DNA of 64,000 nt from Hemerocallis citrina (Eukaryota > Streptophyta > Magnoliopsida > Asparagales > Asphodelaceae): contig CM030363.1 in the NCBI GenBank assembly GCA_017893485.1, positions 115,730,004 to 115,794,003 of the forward strand. Direction: 5' to 3'. The position numbers and the translations under genes were made by a program. The notes beneath the pieces were generated by a model. The model was not told the origin of the DNA and did no database searches. It saw only the letters and a list, made by a program, of their open reading frames with translations. Shown here in pieces: positions 1-9,824 of the stretch. The first letter of the stretch is position 1. Each line of letters opens with the position of its first letter.

Positions 1-175
1 CTATTACAACTGAACTTCCTACACTTAAAATGGTGTGCGAAGCACGTAAAAAACTGATACCACTTTACAAACAGTTCCATCAGGGCCGACCCAACACTTA
101 TTGAGGCTTAAAGCGAACTCCGAAATGAGGCCTTTTAAAAGCTTATAATAATATTTTGTTAAAATTAATATATTT

Positions 176-2620
176 TTATTTAAATGTTATCTTTTGTGCT
201 TTTTGAGATGCAAAATCATTTATTATATTATTGTAATCAATTTCATTTAACATTTCTTTTTCAATTGGTAATAAAGTCAATCCATTTAATCTTTGTTGAG
301 ATATTGTTGATCTTAGGTAAGATTTTATTAATTTTAGTTTTAAAAAACTTCTTTTCACCGAAGCAACAGTTACGGGAATCGTTAACATTATTCTATAAGC
401 AATATATACATTTGGAAAAGAATCAAGTCTTTTAATATAATTAAGTATGTCAATTGGTATATCATTTTCCACTTGTATAATTTCTCTTAAAATTTTCAGT
501 TCAAAAAATAAATCTAACCCAACAATATCTGAGTTGTCGTTATGTTCTAATGATCGTTCAAGGTTAAGACAATCTTCTTTTAAATTTTCAATTTCCAATA
601 ACCTTAATTTCTTAATACTAAATAGAAAACAAAAAATATCTTTATATATTTTAAATTGTTCAAATCTACTTTGGAATGAAATAATTGTTTGATCTTTTAT
701 GTACAAGAAGTAATCAGTTTTAAATAATTCTTCAGGAGATTTTAAAACTTCATTGTCCATAATCTCATCAAATTATTTTTTTCTACGAATAACACGTTTT
801 TCTCGAAACTTGGGTTCTATATCCATTTCAATAGCAATTTCTTTAGTAGAAATTATGGCATTTTCTAATCCATTTTCCCTATATTTTTCAAAAAAAAAAA
901 GAAATATAAGACCTTTCAATTGTATTATAGCAACATCCATCCGCATATCCTTTGATTGAAAGTTTTTACTAACTGAATTTACTGCGAACAATATCTCATA
1001 CCAAATAGTCATGCCTAACAAAAACTCAAAAATTTCAAGCTCAATAGTCGCTTAACATTCAGCTTCACCTTTTATTTTAGGTTCATCATTAACTTCACCT
1101 AATTTCAATAAAGCATCTCTTATTTGTGAAGTTTGAAATCTTAAAGCTTTTACACTTTCAACACGACTTTCCTAATGTGTTTGTGACAATGATTTAAGAG
1201 TTAGGCTAGGGATATGATCTTGTAGAATTTTCCACCTTTTAGTTGAAGAAGAAAATAGTGTATATATACATTGCAACACTCCAAAAACAGATGTAACTTT
1301 AGGACAACAATTAGCCATATCACAAAGTACCAAATTCAAACTATGACAACCACATGGAGTATAAAATGATCTAGGATTAATATCTAAAAACGTTTTTTGA
1401 ACGCCTTGATGTTTTCCTTTCATAATAGACCCATTATCAAAACCTTGATGTCTAATAGTATTTATTTCATTAATAATAACATCAAAAAGACCTTTTCCAG
1501 TTGTATCAACTACTTTTAAAAATTCTAAAAAATATTCAGTGATTTGTACTGAGGTTGAAGAAGTATCCACACATCGTAATACAATAGACATTTGTTCTTG
1601 ATGACTTATATCAGGAGTACAATCAAGTATGATTGAAAAATATTTTACGTTCAAAATTTTAGTTAAAATTTTAGTTTTAATTTCATTTACTAGCAAATTT
1701 ATTAATTCATTTTGTATTCTATGTCCACGATAATAATTATGAATTTCATTATCTTTAATTCGACGAATGTGTTCTTGCATTATAGGATCAAATTCTGCAA
1801 TTATTTCAATTAGACATAAAAAAATTTCATTATTTTCTTGGTAAATCTTTTCGTTTGTCTCACGAAAGGCCAAGTTATTTTTTTCCAAGAGCTTAACAAC
1901 TGCAATAATTCTAAATAATACATTCCTCCAATGCTCCCTATCTCTATTTATTCTTTCTTGAACATGTTTGTCAATTGTTTTATTTTTTAACAATCTCATT
2001 TCTAAATCAATCCATGAACTCATATTAGTAGTATGCTCATTACTTATCTCATGACTCTTCAACATAGAACTAATATTTCTCCAATCCCTACTACCTCCAC
2101 TTGCTAATTTACTTGTACTAGAAAGAGCACTAAATAATTTACAACAAAAACAAAATACTTTATCCAAATTATGGGAATATACCAACCATCTTCTTTCACA
2201 TTTTTTTCCGTTGGACAACTTTTGAATGTAAAGTGATGAAGAGAAATGTCTTGCAAATTCATCCTTAGGAAAATCTATATCGGTAACTTTAATATGACCA
2301 TTTTCTACTAATAAATATCTCAAACTTGAGTCAATATTTGTCCATTGACTTGGATCAAATATATTTTTAGTTGTGGATTCTTCTAATATTTCTTCTTTAT
2401 CTTCACTATGAGTATGAGAATCAATACAATCTTGCTCATTAACAAATACTTCTTCTCTATTTTCATTTTCATTTGTATTAGTAACTTGTTCATTAACTAA
2501 CACTTTTTCTCTATTTTCATTTGTATCTACATTGTTAACTTGTTCATTAACTAATTCATTATTTTTTTTATTTGTTTTAACAAATTTATCTAAAGCCCCC
2601 TTTTGTGATTCAATTAATGA
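176..2620 (-). pseudogene. hAT transposase (TTF zinc finger, DUF4371, hAT dimerisation), stop-interrupted
   Basis: The minus-strand frame is continuous for about 810 codons except for three stops, near 1172, 1036 and 770; the pieces either side share one frame. The N-terminal third has a TTF/BED-like zinc-binding region (motif RRWLVYSHNLDKVFCFCCKLF area). The centre resembles the DUF4371 part of the RNase H-like fold (IILDCTPDISHQEQMSIVLR, then FDNGSIMKGKHQGVQ and PCGCHSLNLVLCDMA). The C-terminal piece ends in the hAT dimerisation signature (LTIPVTVASVKRSFLKLKLI). Family members are roughly 750-850 residues, so the length is near complete. The frame opens after a TAA at 2621-2623 with no clear ATG, so the start is uncertain. 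It is related to plant zinc finger MYM-type protein 1-like transposases. It should be inactive unless the stops are read through. Confidence 0.85.
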
Positions 2621-2640
2621 TTAAACTTTTTTTTTTGAGT

Positions 2641-3110
2641 TTCGAATAACCTGATTCAAATTTTCGAGTTGACATTTATATATTTAAAAATAAAAACAAT
2701 GCAAATTAACACTAAATTAAAGAGACGATAGAAATATAGAATTCAAATAAAAGAAAAATTAACACTGAAATGACTAAATTAAGAGACTGTAGAAATCTTA
2801 AAGTTTTTCAAATAAAAAAGAAGAGGGAGAACAATACAACCTAGGGTCCTAGCAGTAGCAGAGATTGACTGTCACCGACTGGCGACTTGGTAAGGGAAGA
2901 GAACGGAGGCAGCAGACGAGTCGGGGTCAACGGAGAACGAAGGCCGCAGACATCGTGGGAATGGCAACTGAACTGACTGGAGTCTAGCGACTTGGCGAGG
3001 GCAGTGGTCCCGAAGGCGCAGCCGCGCAAGCGAGTGGCGAGGGCAGTGGGAAGGCGCTGGCGACTCGGCGAGCAGCGATGTGGTGACGGCTCGACGGCAA
3101 TGTGGTGGCG
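2641..3110. other. Non-coding leader region of the hAT element
   Basis: The first 190 bp are A/T-rich without open frames of note. From 2840 the composition turns sharply GC-rich with repeated GGCGA and CGACTTGGCGAGGGCAGTGG-like phrases, resembling a plant 5' untranslated exon. Open frames here lack protein similarity I recognise. The junction with Copia coding sequence lies at about 3105-3130. Confidence 0.4.
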
Positions 3111-3130
3111 GGAATCTATTGCATAGGAGT

Positions 3131-4590
3131 TCCGTGCATTTGATCAGACTGGCACTTGGGATGTTGTTCCACAGTCTGTGGGCGTTCAGCCTGTTAGCCG
3201 CAAGTGGATCTTCAAGGTCAAATATCGACCTGATGGCTCTATTGAGCAGCATAAGGCTCGTCTAGTCTTAGGAGCATGGCATTGATTATGATGAGACTTT
3301 TGCTCCAATTACACAGATGACTACAGATCACACTCTCCTTGTCGTTGCCTCCGTTCGTCAATGACCGTTATACCAGATGGACGTGAAGAATGCATTTCTT
3401 CATGGTATATTATCTGAGGTTGTTTACATGCATCCTTCTTTTGGCCTTACCACTCCTCCTCGTTATGTTTGTCGTCTCCGTCGAGCTATATATGATCAGA
3501 AATGGGCCCCTCGAGCTTGGTTTGAGTATTTTTACCGTGTCATCACCCAGACTGGTTTCATTTAGAGTTTTCAGGACCACTTTATGTTTATGCGGTCATC
3601 ACCACAGAGGCGGGTACTTTTACTATTATATGTTGATGATATGATTATTACTGGGGAAGACTCCGCAGGCATTGCATCCACCAAAAACTACCTTCACCAG
3701 CAGTTCTATATGAAAGATCTTGGTAGATTACGCTCTTGGGTCCAGAGATTGTCCATGGATCTCGGGGCATACTCATTTATCAACAGAAATATACATCAGA
3801 TATTATTTTTGCTGCATGTCTCTCTGACAGTCTATCGGCTGTTACTCCCTTAGAGCTTCATGTGAAGCTTTGTTCCACAAATGGTGAGCTCCTTCCCGAA
3901 CATACTAGATACAGGCGGATTGTTGGACAACTTTTCTACTTATACATGACCAGACCCAATATAGCTCATGCAGTCAGTGTTGTTAGTCAGTTTGTTTCTG
4001 CTCCTACATTAGTCCACTACATTGCTCTTCTTCGGATCCTCAGATATCTTCAAGGCACTATCACTCGCTCATTATTCATGCCTTCAACATCCAAACAGGA
4101 GCTCAGTACATATTCTTATTTAGCCTGGACGGGTGATCCAACTACCAGACGGTCTGCCACAGGTTTCTGTCTATTTCTTGGTGATTCGCTGATCTTATGG
4201 TGAAACAAGAAACATGCAGTTGTTGCATGTTCTTCCACTGAAGCTGAGTACATAGCAATGACAACTACTACTAGAGAGATTGTTCATGTTCGTTGGCTGT
4301 TATCAGATATGAGTGTCACTCTCACGGGAGCTACTCCTCTTCATTGTGATAATCGGAGTGCGTTGTACATTGCAAGCAACCCGTTCTTTCATGAGCGAAT
4401 GAAGTACATAGAGATAGATTGTCACTATGTTCGTGAGCGCTTTAAAACAGTGACCATTTTCCTTCATTATGTTATATCTTCACAGCAGACAACAGACTTC
4501 TTCACCAAATCCCATACTGTTCAGAGATTTCGTTACTTGGTGGCAAACTCATACTGTTCAACCCACTATAAGTTTGAGAGGGGGTGTTAG
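3131..4590 (+). pseudogene. Ty1/Copia pol remnant: reverse transcriptase and RNase H
   Basis: Successive frames give Copia reverse-transcriptase signatures in order: a KWIFKVKYRPDGSIEQHKARLV-like segment, ETFAPITQMTT, QMDVKNAFLHGILSEVVYMH, RAIYDQKWAPRAWFEYF and the catalytic box LLLYVDDMIITG near 3625. RNase H follows (SYLAWTGDPTTRRSATGFCLFLGDS, then ACSSTEAEYIAM and HCDNRSALYIASNPFFHERMKYIEIDCHYVRE). Several frameshifts and stops break it. Integrase, protease and gag are missing, so this is a 3' fragment. It ends immediately before a purine tract and the start of a short LTR, the normal order at a Copia 3' end. Confidence 0.9.
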
Positions 4591-4736
4591 ATATTGTATT
4601 ATATAATCCCATATCAGGTTATGTATCAGTTTAGTATTTGATTCTCTCTTATCTATATAGGAGTTATTATACTCAGTCATAATTAATCATTAATCCAATA
4701 ATCCAATAATATTTTCAATTTCTCTGAACCTTATCA
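4585..4736 (+). repeat. 3' LTR of the truncated Copia element
   Basis: The purine tract GAGAGGGGG abuts TGTTAGATATTG, and the repeat closes with CTTATCA at 4736, giving TG...CA ends and 152 bp. Short LTRs with a TGTTAG start are common in Copia elements. No 5' partner is present, so the boundary at the CA end rests on motif only. Confidence 0.6.
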
Positions 4737-5459
4737 ATGTCCAAAGTGGTGAAAAACTGTGAGTGCTGCTCAAACACCCCTTCTCTCAGGCCACATTGAT
4801 GGACCTCGTGCTAATTGGACCACCCACTACCATAATCATACCATAATCATCGGGCCATTTGAGTCCCTCAAACCATATCCTGCTGATTCATCATCCATTA
4901 ATGACCCATCGAAATTAATTTTCAATGTGCCGCAGCTTGATGGTGCTTCCCAACTCACTAGTTGTGCTTGGACTGAGGGACGGCTTCGAGGGTGTGAGCC
5001 GACCATGCAACCGATTTGACGTAATCTCGCCATCATGAGGACTCCCATGAGCTGACCAAAACTCCTCCACACAAGATCGTGCAGTATGAAATTATCAATT
5101 CAGGAGTGTAAGGATCACCACCAAACACATGCGAGCAACCGTGCTTTCCATAGAGCATATAAACAACTATATCAAGAAACTTCTTTGTTTTGCAAGTCCA
5201 TGCATGAAGGCCTTCCATAACCACGACTTAATATTTGGGCAACTTTCAACTTCCATAAGGAAGACAGCAAAATAGGAGTACCATACCCACAGTCGTCGAA
5301 GGAATGTCCATATAACACCTTTAGTGGTACCTCATTCAGCCGCCAACCAAAACACATTGCAACATCATTTGTAACTCTGACCAGAATGGGGAGCTTCTCG
5401 ATTCCTGAGATAATTTTAAACGGAAAGGTAGCTAGCAATCTGGACCTGTCCCACTCTAG

Positions 5460-6125
5460 CTAGGGCGGATCCAGGATTAAAAAGTGAGGGGAGTTAGATT
5501 TTTTTTTAGAGACTGGATTGGAGAGGATCGGGTTTTGATGAACGGATGGTCATAATTCGAAATTTTTTTTACCAAAATGACTGACGTTTCGAAAGATTTT
5601 TATCCAATAATTTTGGTTTTGTGTGCTCAAAAGATTTAGTAGATCTTATGTGATCTTTATAATACTTACAGATTCCTCTATGTACTGTGCCAGTGGGTTT
5701 GAATCATCATTTTGATTTTTCAAATTATAGTTCATCCATAACTAGTAACTTCGCTTGGTTAAAATTTATAAATGAAACACCAGGATGCTCTTGTCACTCA
5801 ATTCCCAACAATTACAAATCGAAATCCGAATCACATCTACTAGTAATCTATGTTAACTAAATAATTAAACAAATCTTCATAATCATACATATGATCCATA
5901 AATAAAGTTGGGCTTAGATTGGATAGAGTTGGACTTGGGCCCAAATATAAATGGAGGTGGGCATTAAAATATATTGGGAGGGGCAGAAAGCATAAGCCCA
6001 TCCTAATATTCCAAAAAATTTCAACAAAAATAAAAAAACATATAGGAGGATGCCAAAATGTTGGGGGGGGGGGGGGGGGGGGGGGGGCTGTAGCATACCT
6101 CAGCCCCCACCTGCATCCGCCCATG
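5460..6125. mobile_element. Non-autonomous hAT element, 666 bp, 8-bp TSD
   Basis: The element begins CTAGGGCGGATCCAGG, and the reverse complement of its end is CATGGGCGGATGCAGG (13 of 16 identical). It is flanked by the perfect 8-bp duplication CACTCTAG (5452-5459 and 6126-6133), the hAT target-duplication length. It has no transposase. It splits the minus-strand LINE remnant, so it is younger than that copy. A 25-base G tract lies close to its right end. Confidence 0.88.
6063..6087 (+). repeat. Poly-G tract (25 G)
   Basis: An uninterrupted run of 25 guanines sits inside the right part of the 666-bp hAT element. It could form intramolecular G-quadruplexes and would be prone to length error in sequencing. 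Confidence 0.9.
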
Positions 6126-6405
6126 CACTCTAGTAAGAGTTCTTAGTTCAGAAAGTGTGATATTGTTGCTAAGTTGATCATTCGTGAATGTCAAGGCTAG
6201 TTGATTCGATCCATCTCCGACTTCCCATTGCAGACCTCGACACTCTAAGTCTCTACCGGAAAAAAATGGCACGCCAAGCCCAAGATCGACCTTGACACCA
6301 TTTTAAATCCCAAGGGGATCGCGGAATCTGATTCTTATGATTTAAAAAACTTCGAAAGAGATGAGTTAGGATTATCCATAATGCGAGTCAAATTCTTTGC
6401 CATTA

Positions 6406-6460
6406 AAGCATTAACATTCATGTGGTATTTTTCCATAAAATGCATTTTTTGGCATTTCGA
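6406..6460 (+). repeat. Left terminal inverted repeat of the Harbinger element
   Basis: GCATTAACATTCAT followed by GGTA and AAAATGCAT lines up with the reverse complement of 12540-12590, which reads GCATCCACAGTCAT, GGTAAATAACAG and AAAATGCAT. Several bases have diverged. Confidence 0.6.
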
Positions 6461-6555
6461 GCGCTGCAGTCATTAAGTATTTATGCATAATTTGTCATAA
6501 TCGCTACATGGGACTGCTATATATGATAGAGGAAATAGCTATATGTATATTATAC

Positions 6556-6720
6556 ATGACGAAACTTCAAGTTTCGTCCACAATAAAATATAATTTTTTT
6601 ATTGTATCGGACAAAGGCTTTAATGAAATTAAAAATTAGGCCGGAAAATGATTTGAGCCTGGATGAAACTTCAAGTTCTGTCCATGAAAAAAGGGGATGG
6701 GACAAAACTTCATGCTATTT
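6556..6720 (+). repeat. Left subterminal repeats of the Harbinger element
   Basis: GACGAAACTTCAAGTTTCGTC (self-complementary) and two looser copies (GGATGAAACTTCAAGTTCTG and GGGACAAAACTTCATG) occur here. Related units recur near the opposite end at 12276-12475. Such shared subterminal motifs often serve as transposase binding sites; that role is inferred. Confidence 0.55.
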
Positions 6721-6953
6721 TTTTTAAAAAATTAAATGAATGGACTTTTTTTGCCCTCCTTTGGTTCCAACCATTCAAAGCTAAATCCAACGGCTCTTTC
6801 TCTATTTCAATGGCTCTCTCTCTCTCTTGTCGTACTACATATACTGCCCGCACTCAACCAAATAAAAGCACATAATTTCCTTCCATTTCTATCTTCTCCA
6901 GTAACATATATTCCCTCTCTGTCTCCTACTAATTTTTTTTTGAAAGAAATTAA

Positions 6954-7769
6954 ATGGAAAGCCGTGGTTCAAAGGGGAGAGCATATACAACTCAGGAAGA
7001 TGTTATTCTCTGTCAAAGTTGGATTAGTATAACGCAAGATCCGTTGATCGGTACTGAGCAATCCGGCACAGTTTTGGGAGAAGATTTCTTCAACTTTTGT
7101 GGTATTATTAGGGACTCTGACCAACAGAACGGTTAACTCACTTGCAAGTCGATTCCAATTAATTTCTAAAGAAGTTGCCCTGTTTATTGCGAAGTTGGGC
7201 AGTGCAACCAATAAAGCTGCTAGCGAAACAACCGAGTCAGATAAGGTATGTTAGAAATTTGATTTTAATTTATGCTTTAAATTATTTATGTAAATAACAA
7301 CGTTAAGTCTTTTATGCATTGTGTCTTAGATGTGCAAAGTGAGAGTAGAATATATGCAAACATTTGGAAAATCTTTCAAATTTGAAGAATGTTATGATAT
7401 ACCTAAAGATCAGCTGAATTTTTTTATTGCGTACTACACAAGTCTTCGATCGAGTTTTGAGTTCCCAATCTGGGGAAGGTGGTAGTAGCCAAAACTCTCC
7501 CACAATAAACAAGTGAGATTCAGATATACCCGTTGATCTGGAGTCACCTACACCCTTCACCCGACCACCAGGTCGCAAAGAAGCGAAGAGAAAAGGAAAA
7601 AGAATTAATGGCCGAATCATCAGATTATTCTCAAATTGTCGAAGAAACAAAAAAAATTAATGCTCTTTACAAAACACATGACATGAGGACTTCGACCACG
7701 GAATTGAAGATTGCTATTAAACAAAAAGAGCACAATCTTAAAGAACGGGCCAAGGAAGATTGCATATGA
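6954..7769 (+). pseudogene. PIF/Harbinger ORF1, Myb/SANT-like with NAM-associated C-terminus
   Basis: The frame begins with an ATG at 6954 (MESRGSKGRAYTTQEDVILC), giving the acidic-tryptophan start of the Myb/SANT-like domain found in Harbinger ORF1 proteins and in NAM-associated (PF14303-type) plant proteins. After a frameshift near 7070 it continues with NSLASRFQLISKEVALFIAK. A plausible GT-AG intron (7246-7329) leads to KVRVEYMQTFGKSFKFEECY. A further shift precedes SPTPFTRPPGRKEAKRKGK, the basic RP-GRK-AKRK box of this family, and a charged helical tail ending ERAKEDCI at 7769. ORF1 proteins act with the transposase in DNA binding and excision. This copy is broken in at least two places. 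Confidence 0.8.
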
Positions 7770-8211
7770 GTATCGACCTCAATAGTTACCAGATAATCAA
7801 CGACATTATTTTATGTGTAGACAGAATAAAATTTTGCAAAAACAATGTTATAATAGTGGGTAAACTACATTAACCCCAAGATATTATGTTAGCATTATAA
7901 TAATGTAAGTCTGCATTATTATTTTGAATGTATCCTACGTTATTATTTTCAGTGTACCTTGTTTATTCGTAATGTTTATGTATTTGTTATTTTTAAGATT
8001 GCAATCTGGCAAAACTAGATACTGAAGGCAATGTGTTATATTAAAATGTTACATCTTGGCTTAATTAAGAATAACTATTAGTCGAATTCAAAGTAGTACA
8101 TTAACTATGATTTAAATAGTACCTGAATACAAAGTAGTACATTATCCGAAAGGGGGATACCAATTAATATAGCAGTAGTACAAATACTATTTTAAACTGA
8201 GAATATCCCTA
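7770..8211. other. Spacer between convergent ORF1 and transposase genes
   Basis: The AT-rich sequence lies between the 3' ends of two genes facing each other inside the Harbinger element. It would hold both 3' untranslated regions. No open frame of interest was seen. Confidence 0.5.
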
Positions 8212-9512
8212 TTATGCATCTCCATATTGCAACCATACATGCTCTACCAATTCTTGATGAAATGCATGATGTTTTTGTCTATCATGTATAATCACATTGC
8301 GAATTATTCGGGCTCCTTGATCAGTTGGTCCACCTCTGTTAGGTACGATCACAGTCGAGTCAGGTATTTGATCGTAATCATAATCAACAATTCATTCTCG
8401 TTCGTCCTCAACAATCATATTGTGTAAAATGATACATGCATTCATGATATATGAAAGACAATCCGCATCCCATAAACGCGTTGGACCCTGCACTATTCCA
8501 AATCGTGATTATAAGACTTTGAAAGCCCGTTCTACATCTTTTCTGGCACCTTCCTACATTTCTGCGAATTTCTTTTTCTTTTGGATATCCAGGGCGGAGT
8601 AAGTTTTGACTATGGTTACCAACGGGAGAGGGGGGGGGGGGGGGGGTATATACAATCTGCTAAATAGTAGCCCATATTGTAATTGTGGTTGTTAATGATA
8701 AAATTGGTCGCAAGTGCACAACCCTCAAGAATCTCATCAAATAAATTAGAATGGTTAAGCACATTGAGATCATTGTTGCATCCTGGAATTTTGAAGAAGG
8801 AATGCCAGAACAAAAGATCATAAGATATGACTTCTTCGAGAATAATAGTCGGTTCCCTAACATGTTCTGTATACTGGCCATGTCACGCCGCTGGACAGTT
8901 TTTCCACTTCTAGTGCATGCAATCTACACTACCCAACATGCTGGGAAAACCTCGAGCTTTCTTTTCTTCGAGGAGTCTTTCAACATCAGCGGGGGTGGTT
9001 TCTTCATATACTGCGAAGAAAAACATAGTAATGATTGCAAAAAAAAAAATAATTGATGTAGAGTTTTTAAAACCGTATATTTGTTGATTTCATATATATT
9101 GCATGAACAGCATCAACCGCACCTCCCTATGCTAAACAACGTAGTGCCGCTGTTATTTTCTGATGTGTGTTAATCCAAGATGTTTACATGCATCTTGTCG
9201 CTGAAGAAAATACTGATCGTAACCCACAACATCTTCCAATATCCGATTGAAGAGGGCTTGCCACATACAGAAATGACGACAGAAGATTGAATCAGGGTAA
9301 ATTCAATTTTCGGAAGAATAATCCTTTCGCATTCGTCTATTACCTTCTTCTCTTTCACGACCAATGTAACAGTGGCGAGTGATTTGTTCACTTGATTGTA
9401 TGGCCATACCAACCCTTAGCAGACGGTTGTGAATATTTCTAGCAACTATATCCTGCTGCTCCACTGATTCATCTGACGAAGTCGAAGAAGAAGTTGAATT
9501 AAAATTAGCCAT
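8212..9512 (-). pseudogene. PIF/Harbinger DDE transposase
   Basis: A true ATG at 9512 opens MANFNSTSSSTSSDESVEQQ. Downstream the minus strand gives LEEKKARGFPSMLGSVDCMH (first catalytic Asp), then FWHSFFKIPGCNNDLNVLNH (second Asp in the NND motif), NYNMGYYLADCIYP, and KDVERAF (catalytic Glu), followed by RLWDADCLSYIMNACIILHN and a tail ending near 8212. This order is that of the DDE_Tnp_4/plant harbinger nuclease, which cuts the element ends during transposition. The three acidic residues are visible. Several in-frame stops at expected Trp codons, a frameshift and a G-tract expansion after IYP inactivate it. It is divergent from the PMD gene only in having its own start, the two genes being on the same strand. 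Confidence 0.88.
8630..8646 (+). repeat. Poly-G tract (17 G) inside transposase
   Basis: Seventeen guanines on the plus strand interrupt the transposase between its YYLADCIYP motif and the next conserved block. It adds non-native proline codons on the coding strand and probably arose by slippage. Confidence 0.85.
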
Positions 9513-9824
9513 GGCTAAGAAGATTGAATTGCAGTGGGTAAATTAGAGTTGAAGAAGAAAATAGTGGTCCGACTCAAGTGTTGCTAATTGTAGGGATTTA
9601 AATAATTTTGTGGGGGGTTAAAGTGGAAAGAATCTTCATTGTTACGTCCAATGTCATTATGCTAGAAGAGTAGTTAGGTCTGTAGCTAGAAGTCCATGGC
9701 TAAAAAGGTTAAGCTAGAAAGGTTACGTCCAATTAAAATATTACTAGCCATGTCTAAAAGGAATATCATTGTGATGTAATATTACTAGGCATGTGGTAAA
9801 AAAAGCAATATTGGACATTTTTGA
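9513..9824. other. Intergenic spacer upstream of transposase, downstream of PMD gene
   Basis: About 310 bp separate the PMD stop codon from the transposase ATG on the minus strand. Direct repeats of GTTACGTCCAAT (near 9640 and 9723) and of AGAAGTCCATGGCTAAAAAGG-like phrases occur. It presumably holds the transposase promoter; no defined TATA box was assigned. Confidence 0.4.

Larger units (their letters stand above)
81..3110 (-). mobile_element. hAT transposon remnant, Tip100/ZMYM1-like
   Basis: The plus-strand left edge begins CAGGGCCGACCCAACAC, the kind of terminal inverted repeat seen on plant hAT elements, about 95 bp outside the stop codon of the minus-strand transposase frame. The matching opposite terminus was not found. 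The element appears cut on the right where a Copia fragment begins near 3110-3130. The 2641-2830 stretch is AT-rich non-coding sequence and 2840-3105 is GC-rich, plausibly the 5' leader of the transposase transcript. The right limit is therefore approximate. Confidence 0.65.
4737..6300 (-). pseudogene. LINE ORF2 C-terminal remnant (post-RT region and RNase H)
   Basis: Reading the minus strand, the 6140-6272 part gives DLECRGLQWEVGDGSNQLAL, the pre-RNase-H W-x-VGDG box of plant L1-type LINEs. After the inserted hAT element, the 4836-5072 part gives APSSCGTLKINFDGSLMDDE and GYGLRDSNGPM, the opening of the LINE RNase H domain (RVT_3). Between them, 5172-5438 is open but I cannot assign it to a domain. 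The copy is cut at its C-terminal side by the Copia LTR end at 4736. Frameshifts and missing linker sequence indicate long decay. About 100 bp from 6300 to 6405 show nothing recognisable. Confidence 0.65.

Noticed and set aside
4759..5019. Plus-strand open frame of 86 codons
   Set aside because: It is antisense to the LINE RNase H remnant and has no similarity of its own.
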